Positions 8,930-17,812 of a stretch of 64,000 nucleotides of DNA are shown piece after piece. The notes beneath the pieces are model-generated. The model had not been told where the DNA came from and did not search any database. It saw nothing but the letters and a program-made list of their open reading frames with translations. Position numbers and translations under genes: made by a program. The DNA is from Synergistaceae bacterium (GTDB lineage: Bacteria; Synergistota; Synergistia; Synergistales; Synergistaceae): the NCBI GenBank assembly GCA_030533085.1, contig JAUNJZ010000008.1, forward strand, positions 1 through 64,000, written 5' to 3'. Each line of letters opens with the position of its first letter. Position 1 is the stretch's first letter.

Positions 8930-9250
8930 GTGTCCGAGGTTATGCGGAAAAAAGTTGTCTGCTTCAAGCAAGATAATTCAGACTTCACAGTCGCAGCGGA
9001 GATGGTCCGACGACACCTGAAAATCTGCCCCGCCGTCGACAACAAAAATTTCCTCCGCGGCTACATCAGTCCATCGGATCTCATCAGGACAATGATGATA
9101 CGGTACAGGGAGGAGAATAACGATGGCCGGCTGAGATACGAGCAGCCAGTCGCGGCAGGGACAACGCCGAGGCCGCGTACTTTTGTGCGGACACAACAGA
9201 CAGGCGTCAGCGCTGTTTTTGCAGCTTGCCCCGAACGCTGCGCTTTTTGA
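8930..9250 (+). CDS. short CBS-domain protein
   Basis: GTG at 8930 is preceded by GCAGGAGG about 5 nt upstream and begins a 106-residue frame. Residues 1-57 (VSEVMRKKVVCFKQDN to GYISPSDLIRTMM) look like a single CBS motif, the small unit that binds adenine nucleotides when paired. The remaining 50 residues are Arg/Thr-rich and show no family resemblance, so the original C-terminus may have been replaced or frameshifted. It directly follows a terminator and has no clear operon partner. Possibly a degraded fragment of a two-CBS protein. Confidence 0.5.
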   Translation: MSEVMRKKVVCFKQDNSDFTVAAEMVRRHLKICPAVDNKNFLRGYISPSDLIRTMMIRYREENNDGRLRYEQPVAAGTTPRPRTFVRTQQTGVSAVFAACPERCAF

Positions 9251-9390
9251 AAGGCGCATCTGCTGCCACGCTTCGTCAGCGTCTATAGGGATGTGTGATT
9301 AAAGCCAATAATATACCGTTGTTTGTCATAAATTTAATGAATAATGGCTGAACTGATTATTATATTTATGAAAAACCATATGCCTAGTTT

Positions 9391-9600
9391 CTACATGGCC
9401 TGCCCCACAAACCCGTAATTATTTTTACTCTCCAACTCCGCTATCTTCTCTGCAGTGCAAAATTCCAGGAAATGCAGGACAAGTGCCGAGAGTTTTCTGC
9501 CTTTGAGCACGACTATCGAGCGTTTTGTCGCGAGATAAGGTCCTATCAACGGACGGCAGCAGATTTCGGAGTCCTCGATACGGGATGCTGACGAGGTCGA
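9391..9600 (-). pseudogene. 3' remnant of a LysR-family regulator gene
   Basis: The minus-strand translation CCRPLIGPYLATKRSIVVL then KGRKLSALVLHFLEF matches the end of a LysR effector domain (PL..P.......LV..KGR.LS.....FL.F) and closes normally at 9391. The first roughly 240 residues, including the helix-turn-helix, are missing; similarity stops near base 9600, exactly where the truncated mutase gene begins in the opposite direction. A single deletion between two divergent genes explains both losses. Bases 9251-9390 contain no recognisable gene. Confidence 0.6.
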
Positions 9601-9606
9601 AACCAC

Positions 9607-10896
9607 CTCAGCGAAGGCGAGGTAGGCAAGGTCGGCGTCGCAATCGATTCCCTCGAGGACATGGAAGATTTGTTTAAAGGCATCCCTCTCGATAAAGTCA
9701 GCACCTCTATGACAATCAACGCGCCTGCTTCCGTCATCCTCGCAATGTATCAGGCCGTCGCAGAAAAGCAGGGTGTTGAGTCCACACTCCTGCGCGGCAC
9801 GATTCAGAATGACGTATTAAAGGAATACCTCGCGCGCGGGACGTATATTTTCCCGCCGCGCCCGTCAATGCGCCTTACGGCGGATACCTTTGCATACTGC
9901 AAGGACTACATTCCGAAATGGAACACGATAAGCCTCGGCGGATATCACATCCGCGAGGCAGGGGCGACGCAGACGCAGGAGATAGCCTTCGCGTTCGCGA
10001 ATGCAATCGCCTACATCCAGTCCGCTATCGACGTGGGACTTGACATCGACGATTTCGCCGGCCGCATCTCGTGGATATTCACAGCCGGCATCAACGTTCT
10101 CGAAGAAGTCGCAAAGTTCCGCGCTGCAAGACGCCTCTGGGCGCGGATACTCAAGGAGCGCTTCGGCGCGAAGAAGCCGTCGTCGTGGCAGCTCCGCGTT
10201 CACACCCACACCTCAGGCTCCATCCTCACGGCTCAGCAGCCGATAAACAACGTCGTCCGCGTTGCGCTTCAGGCATTCGGCGCGGTGCTCGGCGGAACCA
10301 ACTCAATGGCGACATGCGCCTACGACGAGGCTCTATCCATACCCACGGAAGAGTCTGCAACGCTTGCGCTGCGCACGCAGCAGATCATTGCTTACGAGAC
10401 AGGCGCTTCTGAGGTCATAGACCCGCTCGCCGGCTCCTACTACATTGAAGCGATGACAGACAAGATCGAGAAGGAAGCAGAAGAAATAATCGAAGGCATC
10501 GAAAAGATGGGCGGCGCGGTCGCGGCGATTGAAAACGGCTGGGTTCAGAAAGAGATACTGAAGAGCGCGTGCGACTATCAGAATTCCGTCGAGAGCGGAG
10601 AGAAGACCGTCGTTGGCGTGAACAAGTTCACTGGCGGAAACGTCTCTGACGTCAACATCACGATGGTTGACCCATCGGTGGCGGAAATCCAGGCGGCAAA
10701 AATAGCCGATCTGAAAAAACGCCGCGACAACGAGGCGGTAAAGAAGGCCCTGGACGGCGTAAGGAAGGCGGCCGAAGGCACAGAAAACCTCTACCCGTAC
10801 ATTCTGACGGCTGTCAAGGCATACGCTACGCTCGGCGAAATCTGCGACACAATGCGGGAAGTTTTCGGCGAATACGAGCCGGCAAAGCTTATTTAA
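9607..10896 (+). pseudogene. methylmalonyl-CoA mutase large subunit, 5'-truncated
   Basis: From base 9607 the frame reads LSEGEVGKVGVAIDSLEDME and continues through DLFKGIPLDKVSTSM to the end of the catalytic subunit of the two-part methylmalonyl-CoA mutase, which rearranges succinyl-CoA and methylmalonyl-CoA with adenosylcobalamin. Family members have about 550-560 residues; only about 430 remain and the first 130-150, part of the CoA-binding TIM barrel, are gone. An in-frame TGA lies at 9589. The only in-frame ATG (9661, after a fortuitous GAGG) would give 411 residues. The C-terminal two thirds show no further damage, suggesting recent loss or a rearranged variant. The small-subunit gene follows after 15 nt. 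Confidence 0.8.
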
Positions 10897-10911
10897 GGAG
10901 ATGTGGACCTT

Positions 10912-11316
10912 ATGAAAAAGATTCGCGTACTGGTTGCAAAACCCGGGCTTGACGGCCATGACAGAGGGGCAAAGGTTGTAGCGAGCGCGTTCCGCGATGC
11001 GGGCTTTGAAGTCATTTACACAGGGCTGAGGCAGACGCCTGAAATGATTGCCGCGACGGCCGTACAGGAAGATGTTGACGTTGTCGGATTGAGCATACTC
11101 TCCGGCGCGCACAGGACACTCTTCCCGCGCGTCGTGCAGTGCCTCAAAGAGAGGGATGGCGGCGACATACTCGTCATCGGCGGCGGCGTCATTCCCGACT
11201 CTGATATTCCCTTCCTCAAGGAGAACGGAATCGCCGAAGTATTCACTCCCGGCACGCCTACCGAAACAACTGTCGAATACGTTCGCAGCGCGCTCAAAGA
11301 CAAAGAGGACATTTAA
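10912..11316 (+). CDS. methylmalonyl-CoA mutase small subunit (B12-binding domain)
   Basis: A 134-residue cobalamin-binding protein with all three signature elements: DGHDRG (the DxHxxG motif, whose His coordinates cobalt, residues about 15-20), LSILSGAH (SxL loop) and VIGGGVIP (GG loop). It is the free-standing partner of the catalytic subunit just upstream. The ATG at 10912 is 11 nt after AAGGAG; a GTG at 10903 is only 2 nt from it and is less likely. It is intact, but its upstream partner has lost its N-terminus, so activity would require another catalytic subunit. Confidence 0.92.
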   Translation: MKKIRVLVAKPGLDGHDRGAKVVASAFRDAGFEVIYTGLRQTPEMIAATAVQEDVDVVGLSILSGAHRTLFPRVVQCLKERDGGDILVIGGGVIPDSDIPFLKENGIAEVFTPGTPTETTVEYVRSALKDKEDI

Positions 11317-11337
11317 TCAAGAAAGGCGGAGTGGCAA

Positions 11338-12117
11338 ATGGGAACAGCTGTAAAAGTCGAATTTGAAGGTCGTGTCGCATGGCTGACGCTTGACTGTCCT
11401 GAAAACTATAATTCGCTGACGCCCGAAATGTGCGACGCTCTGAACAAGGCAATCCTGGAATGCGAGAACGACGAGAACGTGAGGGCCGTGGTTCTCGCCG
11501 GCTCAGGCAAGGCGTTTTGCTCAGGGGGCGACCTGCGCACGATTGAGAAGCTTGACGACTACGAAAAGGCAAGAAGCTACGTACACCGCGCGGGTCAGAT
11601 TGTTTCCTCTATTGTCCGCTCCGCCAAGCCCTACATTGCCATGGTGAACGGAGCCGCGGCGGGAGCCGGATTCAACATTGCAATAGCGTGCGACTTTGTC
11701 TGCGCGTCTCCAAAGGCACGTTTTACGCAGGCTTTCAGCTCAGTAGGGCTAATATCCGACTGCGGCGGCAACTTCCTCCTTCCAAGACTCGTAGGGCAAA
11801 GCGTTGCGAAGGAGCTGATGCTCTTGCCGAAGGCGCTTGACGCGGGGGAGGCGCTGACGCTTGGGATAGTCGGCAGCATCGTCGAGGAGGACAAGCTCCG
11901 CGAAAGAGTCGCCAAACTCGCCGGCGATCTTGCTAAGCGTTCACCTCTTGCCGTGAAGTTCTGCAAAAGGATGTTCCTCGGCGACAGTGTTTCTTTCACT
12001 CAGGTGATCCTGGCGGAAGAGGACATCCAGGCGAGGCTCATCACGGGCGAGGACTGCAAAGAGGGTATCAGGGCGTTTTTTGAAAAAAGGCCCCCGGCCT
12101 TCCGGGGAAGAAGCTGA
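11338..12117 (+). CDS. enoyl-CoA hydratase/isomerase (crotonase) family protein
   Basis: A 259-residue crotonase-fold protein. The oxyanion-hole segments FCSGGDL (about residue 61) and GAAAGAGFNIA (about residue 104) are present. The catalytic region reads VGLISDCGGNFLLPRLVG, with Asp where hydratases have a second Glu, as in PaaG/PaaB-type isomerases (GLVPD-x-GG), so an isomerase or decarboxylase-like role is more likely than classical hydration. The position between mutase and epimerase genes suggests a branched or C4 acyl-CoA substrate. The ribosome binding site AAGGCGGAG precedes the ATG. Confidence 0.85.
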   Translation: MGTAVKVEFEGRVAWLTLDCPENYNSLTPEMCDALNKAILECENDENVRAVVLAGSGKAFCSGGDLRTIEKLDDYEKARSYVHRAGQIVSSIVRSAKPYIAMVNGAAAGAGFNIAIACDFVCASPKARFTQAFSSVGLISDCGGNFLLPRLVGQSVAKELMLLPKALDAGEALTLGIVGSIVEEDKLRERVAKLAGDLAKRSPLAVKFCKRMFLGDSVSFTQVILAEEDIQARLITGEDCKEGIRAFFEKRPPAFRGRS

Positions 12118-12148
12118 AGGCTTCAACAAAAAATTGGAGGCAAGAACA

Positions 12149-12550
12149 ATGAAAATCAATCATATAGGCGTTGCGGTGGCAAATCTTGAAGAAGCGTTGA
12201 ACTTTTACACGAATGGCATAGGTCTCGGCGTTACGGGGCGCGAGACAGTAGACGAACAGAAGGCGACCGTTGCGTTCATTCCATGCGGAGAAGCACGCTT
12301 CGAGCTGCTCGAAAGCACAAGCCCTGACGGTCCCATAGGAAAATTTCTCGCAAAGAACGGCGGCCGCGGCGGACTTCATCACGTTGCGATCGAAGTTGAC
12401 GACATCGAAGAGGCGCTCGCTTCGCTCAAAGCGCGGGGCATGAAGCTCATCGACGAGACACCGCGCATCGGAGCGGGCGGCTCGAAGATAGCCTTCGTGC
12501 ATCCGAAGACGACCGACGGTGTTCTCATAGAGCTCTGCCAGGAAGCATAG
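12149..12550 (+). CDS. mce: methylmalonyl-CoA epimerase
   Basis: A 133-residue vicinal-oxygen-chelate protein beginning MKINHIGVAV, the standard start of methylmalonyl-CoA epimerase. His5, His in GLHHVAIEV (about residue 83) and Glu in DGVLIELCQ (near the C-terminus) are the expected metal ligands. It interconverts the R and S forms of methylmalonyl-CoA between mutase and decarboxylase. The ATG at 12149 has TTGGAGG 8 nt upstream, which decides it over an upstream in-frame start that overlaps the crotonase gene. Confidence 0.93.
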   Translation: MKINHIGVAVANLEEALNFYTNGIGLGVTGRETVDEQKATVAFIPCGEARFELLESTSPDGPIGKFLAKNGGRGGLHHVAIEVDDIEEALASLKARGMKLIDETPRIGAGGSKIAFVHPKTTDGVLIELCQEA

Positions 12551-12582
12551 CCTCTGGGCGCAAGAAGTAGGAGGAAGGAACT

Positions 12583-14127
12583 GTGGACAAAAGAATAGAA
12601 GATATGTTTCAACGCAGAGCCGTCATCACGGCCGGCGGCGGCGAAAAGAGAGTCGAAAAACAGCATGCGAGCGGAAAGCTTACCGCGCGCGAGCGCATCG
12701 AACTCCTTTACGACAAAGGTAGTTTCGTTGAGACGGACGCCTTTGTAAAGCACCATTGCCACAACTTCGGCATGGAGAAAGTCCAGGCCCCGGGCGAAGG
12801 CGTCGTGACGGGGTACGGTACGGTTGACGGACGTCTCGTATACTGTTTCTCGCAGGACTTCACCGTTATTGGCGGCTCGCTCGGCGAGATGCACTCAAAG
12901 AAGATCTGCAAGGTCCTCGACATGGCAATGAAGGCAGGCGCTCCCGTGGTCGGTTTCAACGATTCGGGCGGAGCGAGAATACAGGAAGGCGTCGGCGCTC
13001 TTTCGGGCTACGGTAACATCTTCTACCGCAATACAAAGGCATCAGGGCTTGTCCCGCAGATTTCCGCGATCATGGGACCATGCGCCGGCGGCGCGACATA
13101 TTCTCCCGCGCTCACGGACTTCATATTCATGGTTCGCAGGACGTCGAATATGTTCATCACAGGGCCGGCTGTTATCAAGACGGTGACGGGCGAGGACGTC
13201 GATACAGAGACCCTCGGAGGAGCGCAGACGCACAACTCCGTCTCCGGCGTCGCGCACATGGCTTGCGACAACGATCAGGAGTGCATCGCACAGATACGCA
13301 CTCTTCTCAGCTACCTGCCGTCGAATAATCTCGACGACGCGCCAACGCTGCCGACAAACGACCCGATAACGCGCAGGTGCGAAAACTTAAACGAGATCAT
13401 GCCCGACTCCGCGCACAAGGCATATGACATGAAAGCCGTCATCAAATCCGTTGTTGACGACGGAACATTCTTCGAGATACAGCCGCTCTACGCGCCGAAC
13501 ATGATAACCGGCTTCGCGCATATCAACGGCGAATCGGTCGGGATACTCGCTAACCAGCCGCGCGTCATGGCCGGCTGCCTCGACATTAATGCATCCGACA
13601 AGGCGGGGCGCTTCATCTCGATATGTGACAGCTACAATATCCCGCTTCTGAACTTCGTTGACGTCCCCGGCTTTCTTCCAGGCACAGCTCAGGAGTACGG
13701 AGGCATAATCCGCCACGGCGCTAAGATGCTTTACGCCTATTCTGACGCAACAGTGCCAAAAGTCACCGTCGTTCTCAGGAAAGCATACGGAGGAGCGTAT
13801 ATCGCGATGTGCGCCAAGGAGCTTGGGGCCGACATCGTCTACGCATGGCCGATGGGCGAAATCGCAGTTATGGGGCCGGAAGGCGCAGCCAATATCATCT
13901 TCAAAAAAGACATTGAGTCCGCCGATAACAAAACGGATATGCGCACGAAAAAAATCGAAGAGTACAAGGCTGAGTTCTCGAACCCCTACCAGGCAGCGGC
14001 AGTCGGATTCATCGACGATGTCATAGAGCCGGCTGAGACGCGCCAGCGTGTCGCTGAGGCCTTCATGATGCTTAACACGAAGAGCGAGGCAAGGCCGAAG
14101 AAAAAGCATGGCAACTTCCCTGTCTAA
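12583..14127 (+). CDS. mmdA: methylmalonyl-CoA decarboxylase alpha / propionyl-CoA carboxylase beta (carboxyltransferase)
   Basis: A 514-residue acyl-CoA carboxyltransferase starting at GTG, with GTAGGAGGAAGG upstream. Paired crotonase-like halves are evident: FNDSGGARIQEGV (about residue 126) and the acyl-CoA/biotin site GGAYIAMCAKELGAD (about residue 405). With mutase and epimerase beside it, the natural role is decarboxylation of methylmalonyl-CoA to propionyl-CoA via a biotin carrier and a sodium-pumping beta subunit. The biotin, beta and delta subunit genes are absent from this window and must lie elsewhere if the pump is complete. Confidence 0.92.
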   Translation: MDKRIEDMFQRRAVITAGGGEKRVEKQHASGKLTARERIELLYDKGSFVETDAFVKHHCHNFGMEKVQAPGEGVVTGYGTVDGRLVYCFSQDFTVIGGSLGEMHSKKICKVLDMAMKAGAPVVGFNDSGGARIQEGVGALSGYGNIFYRNTKASGLVPQISAIMGPCAGGATYSPALTDFIFMVRRTSNMFITGPAVIKTVTGEDVDTETLGGAQTHNSVSGVAHMACDNDQECIAQIRTLLSYLPSNNLDDAPTLPTNDPITRRCENLNEIMPDSAHKAYDMKAVIKSVVDDGTFFEIQPLYAPNMITGFAHINGESVGILANQPRVMAGCLDINASDKAGRFISICDSYNIPLLNFVDVPGFLPGTAQEYGGIIRHGAKMLYAYSDATVPKVTVVLRKAYGGAYIAMCAKELGADIVYAWPMGEIAVMGPEGAANIIFKKDIESADNKTDMRTKKIEEYKAEFSNPYQAAAVGFIDDVIEPAETRQRVAEAFMMLNTKSEARPKKKHGNFPV

Positions 14128-14203
14128 AAATTCTAACCAATACATCTACAGCTTCGGGCTTCCGCTCGGCGCGGCAATCAATATGAAAGGGGCATAAGGC
14201 AAA

Positions 14204-15397
14204 ATGAGACTAAGCGAAAGAGTGTGCCAGATAGTTCCCTCCGCAACGCTCGAAATAAGTTCAAGGGTAGCGGAGCTGAAAGGCAAAGGGGCCGATATCA
14301 TCAGTTTTTCTGTGGGAGAGCCGGATTTCAACACTCCGCAGAAAATAATCGACGCTTGCACGGACGCTATGAACAAAGGACTCACAAAGTACACGCAGAT
14401 CACGGGCATCCTGCCTCTGCGCAGCGCTATATGCGACAAGCTCGAACGCGACAACAACGTCCGCTACTCTCCTGACGAGATAGTCGTCTCAACCGGCGCA
14501 AAGCAAGCAATTTACAACGCGATACTCGCTCTTGTGAACCCCGGCGACGAGGTGATCGTACCAAAGCCCTGCTGGGTGAGCTATGTTGAAATGATTAAGC
14601 TCGCGGGAGGAAAGCCCGTACTGGTGGAGAACCTTGAGAGCGATAAGTTCCTCCTCAACGTCAGTGCGATAAGAGCAGCCGTCACCGACAGGACAAGGGC
14701 TATACTCGTCAACTCCCCCAACAATCCAACGGGAGCCGTCTACACAGAGGAAAGCCTCAGAGAGCTAGCCGACATCGCGGTCGAAAACGACATATTCGTC
14801 ATTTCCGACGAAGTCTATGAAAAACTCGTCTACGGCGACACGAAACATTTCTGCATAGCATCTGTCTCCGAAGAGATGAGGCGGCATTCCGTGATCGTCA
14901 ACGGCCTTTCAAAAGCTTGTTCGATGACTGGCTGGAGGATGGGCTACTCCGCGGCGCCGCGAGAAATTTCAAAGGCGATATCATCTATCCAGGGGCACAC
15001 GACTTCCAACAGCACATCCTTTGTCCAATACGCCTCAATAGTGGCTCTCACAAAATGCGGCGACGAAATTGAAAAGATGCGCCAAGAGTTCGCGAAGCGC
15101 CGCGAGATCCTACTTGAAGCCCTCCGCGGAATAAATGGAATCACCTGCGCCGATGCGGACGGAGCCTTCTATCTGATGCCGAACGTAAGCTCGTTCTATG
15201 GCAAAAGCGCCGGCGGCGTAACAATCAAGGACAGCGCGGATCTCTGCAAATATCTTCTTGATGAGGCGCACGTTGCCGTAGTCCCGGGCAGCGCGTTTAT
15301 GTCCCCTGCCAACGTGAGGATTTCCTACTCTAACTCTGTGCAGAATATAGAGAAAGGCATCGCGCAGATCAAGGATGCCCTCGAAAATTTAAAGTAA
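14204..15397 (+). CDS. PLP-dependent class I/II aminotransferase (aspartate-aminotransferase-like)
   Basis: A 397-residue fold-type I aminotransferase. Visible landmarks are the substrate/PLP segment STGAKQAIYNA (about residue 95), NSPNNPTGAVY (about 168-178), the SDEVYEKLVY block and the Schiff-base Lys in GLSKACSMTGWRMGY (about residue 234). It belongs to the aspartate/aromatic aminotransferase subgroup and moves amino groups between an amino acid and 2-oxoglutarate. Its gene precedes the first 5-oxoprolinase cluster, whose product is glutamate, so the two may be linked through glutamate. Substrate specificity cannot be read here. Confidence 0.9.
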   Translation: MRLSERVCQIVPSATLEISSRVAELKGKGADIISFSVGEPDFNTPQKIIDACTDAMNKGLTKYTQITGILPLRSAICDKLERDNNVRYSPDEIVVSTGAKQAIYNAILALVNPGDEVIVPKPCWVSYVEMIKLAGGKPVLVENLESDKFLLNVSAIRAAVTDRTRAILVNSPNNPTGAVYTEESLRELADIAVENDIFVISDEVYEKLVYGDTKHFCIASVSEEMRRHSVIVNGLSKACSMTGWRMGYSAAPREISKAISSIQGHTTSNSTSFVQYASIVALTKCGDEIEKMRQEFAKRREILLEALRGINGITCADADGAFYLMPNVSSFYGKSAGGVTIKDSADLCKYLLDEAHVAVVPGSAFMSPANVRISYSNSVQNIEKGIAQIKDALENLK

Positions 15398-15408
15398 AAA
15401 TCAAGTTT

Positions 15409-15488
15409 CGGGGCCTGCGGGGACTTAGCTCAAAGAACTCCTTCCACACACTCGATGAACTTACACCAAAGTCCTCGCAGCACCCCGG
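15409..15488 (+). promoter_or_regulatory. long stem-loop between aminotransferase and pxpA
   Basis: CTGCGGGGACTT (about 15415-15426) pairs with AAGTCCTCGCAG (15469-15480) with one wobble, and the outer CGGGG (15409) with CCCCG (15483) extends the stem. The loop is about 42 nt. There is no T-tract, so this is not a standard terminator; it may be an mRNA processing or leader element for the pxp operon. Confidence 0.35.
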
Positions 15489-15516
15489 ATAATAAAAAAA
15501 CGGAAGGGGCAACACA

Positions 15517-16287
15517 ATGTACAAAGTCGACTTAAACAGCGACCTCGGGGAAAGTTTTGGCGCCTACAAGTTAGGCATGGATTATGAGATCATCAAGTAT
15601 GTCTCTTCAGTCAACATTGCATGCGGATGGCACGCGGGGGATCCTATGGTAATGGACAGGACGGTCAAGATGTGCGCAGTCAACGGCGTTGCAGTCGGCG
15701 CGCACCCTGGCTATCCTGACCTTGTCGGTTTCGGCAGGCGTCATATGAATATTTCCTTCGACGAAGCCAAGGCGTACGTGAAATATCAGCTCGGCGCTCT
15801 GATGTCCTTTGCCGCGTCGAACGGAGTCAAGGTGCAGCACCTTAAGGCACACGGAGCGATGGGCAACGATTCCAACAAAAACGAAAATCTTGCAAAGGCA
15901 ATCTGTGAAGCCGTTGCCGAAGTGGACAAAAGCATAATCCTGTTGAGCTTCGCGGGCGGCGCAGTCGTAAGGATTGCAAAAGAAATGGGCCTGCGCTGTG
16001 CAAATGAGGTTTTTGCCGACCGTGCCTACCGCGATGATTATACTCTTGTCCCTCGCGGCGAACCGGGGGCCATGATAACGGACACAGACCTCGCGGCGAA
16101 GCGCATCGTCAGAATGGTCAAAGAGGGCGTTGTAGAAACAATTACCGGCAAAGTCATACCAATAGACGTTCACTCTGTGTGCGTCCACGGCGATACGCCA
16201 GCTGCTATTACAATCGTCGAGAATCTGCGCGGCGCCTTTGAACGCGAAAATATCAGCATCGCTAATCTCAACTCGATAATCAAATAA
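15517..16287 (+). CDS. pxpA: 5-oxoprolinase subunit A (LamB/YcsF family), copy 1
   Basis: A 256-residue member of the LamB/YcsF family. The start [16 protein letters not shown] is diagnostic, followed by [24 protein letters not shown] and [10 protein letters not shown], the conserved acidic and His residues of the active-site barrel. With PxpB and PxpC it opens 5-oxoproline (pyroglutamate) to glutamate using ATP. The ribosome binding site CGGAAGGGG is upstream. The gene order pxpA, NRAMP-like carrier, pxpB, pxpC, DUF1445 closely follows the Bacillus ycsF-ycsG-ycsI-kipI-kipA set. Confidence 0.93.
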   Translation: MYKVDLNSDLGESFGAYKLGMDYEIIKYVSSVNIACGWHAGDPMVMDRTVKMCAVNGVAVGAHPGYPDLVGFGRRHMNISFDEAKAYVKYQLGALMSFAASNGVKVQHLKAHGAMGNDSNKNENLAKAICEAVAEVDKSIILLSFAGGAVVRIAKEMGLRCANEVFADRAYRDDYTLVPRGEPGAMITDTDLAAKRIVRMVKEGVVETITGKVIPIDVHSVCVHGDTPAAITIVENLRGAFERENISIANLNSIIK

Positions 16288-16312
16288 TAGCCAAATAGGA
16301 GGTATTTGTACA

Positions 16313-17554
16313 ATGTCTGACAACAGAAATACCGCTCCAATAAAGAATACCGCCGCCGCCGCTATTGCCAGCGGCAGCATAACGGCCGTTATAGGGGCCG
16401 CCTTCCTTATGGCAACTTCCACTATAGGACCTGGGTTCCTCAATAATACTGTTGTTTTTACGAAGCAGTACATGGGCGCGATGTTCATTTTGATTGTGAT
16501 ATGCGTAGGGCTTGACGTGGTGATACATCAAAATGTCTGGCGTCCGATCTGCTATACCGGTAAAAGAGGACAGGACGTTGCAAACGACCTTTGCCCAGGG
16601 CTTGGATATTTTTTCATCGCGCTCATAGGCATAGTCGGATTCATCGCAAACATTGGAAACGTGGGAGGTGTGGCGCTTGCCCTGCAGATGCTTGTGGATA
16701 TCAATCCGAAGATTGCAACACTGATTGGCGGCGGTGTGTCTCTGTCCATTTTTCTTTCCAATGACATCAAGGCTGCAATGGACAAACTTACCATATTCCT
16801 TGGGGCGCTGATGATTATGCTGTGCCTCTATGTAGCGATAACTTCTGCACCTCCTATCTCCAAGATTCCTGCCGATTTTGCTAACACACAGTTTTCAGAT
16901 ATGCTTATGCCCATAATTGCTATAGTCGGAGGCAGTGCAGGCGCGTACCTGTCGCTTGCAGGTCCTCACCGTCTCATTGATGCCGGAGTTACCGGACCAG
17001 AAAACAACAATCTTGTTGTCAAAAGCGCCATATTGGGGTGCGGCGTAGGCGCCATCATGCGCATATTGTTGTTCCTTGCGGCTTTCGGCGTGCTCTCAAA
17101 AGCCGGCGTTATGTACGACACTGCAAACCCCGCCGCTTCAGTGTTTAAGTCAGGAGCAGGGAGCGTCGGCTATATTTTCTTCGGCGTGGTTCTTTTCGCT
17201 GCTGCTACGACATCGGTTGTAGGCTGCTCCTTCACCTGCGTTTCCCTCTTAAAGTCGCTGCATCGCGTGTTTACGGAACAGGAAAAGTATTGCATCATAA
17301 TCTGGATAGTTCTTTCAACTCTGCTGATGACCTTTGCCGGTCGCCCCGCAAAGGTTCTTGTAATCTCGGGAGTGGTCAACGGGCTGATACTGCCCGCAGT
17401 TCTTGCTATTATGCTTTTGGTCAGCAGGAGCAAACGGCTGATGGGCAAAGATTACAGACATCCGTTCTATCTGACGATCCTCGGATGGCTTGTGGTCGTT
17501 GCGACTGGCTACGCAGCTGTTCGTGCAATTCCCAGCCTGCTGAAGCTATTCTGA
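16313..17554 (+). CDS. NRAMP-fold transporter (YcsG-like), probably not for metals
   Basis: A 413-residue integral membrane protein with about 11 predicted helices and the NRAMP layout. In helix 1 the metal-binding DPGN of true NRAMPs is replaced by STIGPGFLNNT, and in helix 6 the MPH motif is replaced by LAGPHRLIDAG, so both ion-binding sites are altered. Its place between pxpA and pxpB, like ycsG beside ycsF in Bacillus, suggests it imports 5-oxoproline or a related small acid. Good ribosome binding site (AGGAGG). The family is confident; the substrate is inferred. Confidence 0.8.
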   Translation: MSDNRNTAPIKNTAAAAIASGSITAVIGAAFLMATSTIGPGFLNNTVVFTKQYMGAMFILIVICVGLDVVIHQNVWRPICYTGKRGQDVANDLCPGLGYFFIALIGIVGFIANIGNVGGVALALQMLVDINPKIATLIGGGVSLSIFLSNDIKAAMDKLTIFLGALMIMLCLYVAITSAPPISKIPADFANTQFSDMLMPIIAIVGGSAGAYLSLAGPHRLIDAGVTGPENNNLVVKSAILGCGVGAIMRILLFLAAFGVLSKAGVMYDTANPAASVFKSGAGSVGYIFFGVVLFAAATTSVVGCSFTCVSLLKSLHRVFTEQEKYCIIIWIVLSTLLMTFAGRPAKVLVISGVVNGLILPAVLAIMLLVSRSKRLMGKDYRHPFYLTILGWLVVVATGYAAVRAIPSLLKLF

Positions 17555-17609
17555 TGAGAGGCGCAGCTGTCATCAGCAGCGTTAACGAGAGACGAAGGGA
17601 GAGGTTTTA

Positions 17610-17795
17610 ATGGCACTTTGCGCAGGAGTGACAGTCAATTCAACGGAGCGCGCGGAAAAGATTCTCACGCTTGCCGGAAAAATCACCGTGCGCAATGCCG
17701 CTCGGCATTTGTGCTTTCGGCACTCCGCCCTGAAACCTTCGGAGACCAATGTCTGCACAGTTAATCGGCGTGTCATTAAGCAAGAATCTGCTTGA
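17610..17795 (+). CDS. possible 61-residue hypothetical protein
   Basis: An ATG preceded by GAAGGGAGAGG opens 61 codons in the 258-bp gap between the NRAMP-like and pxpB genes. The product is basic in its second half, has four Cys (CAG, HLCFRH, NVCT) and resembles no family I know. The good ribosome binding site is the only support; it may equally be a remnant. Confidence 0.3.
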   Translation: MALCAGVTVNSTERAEKILTLAGKITVRNAARHLCFRHSALKPSETNVCTVNRRVIKQESA

Positions 17796-17812
17796 ATGTA
17801 GGAGGCTGTAGC

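Noticed and set aside
10333-11112. 259-codon minus-strand frame across the mutase genes
   Set aside because: Shadow of the mutase reading frames; no ribosome binding site and no similarity to anything recognised.
15607-16488. 293-codon minus-strand frame across pxpA and the NRAMP-like start
   Set aside because: Shadow of pxpA; crosses a gene boundary and has no start signal.
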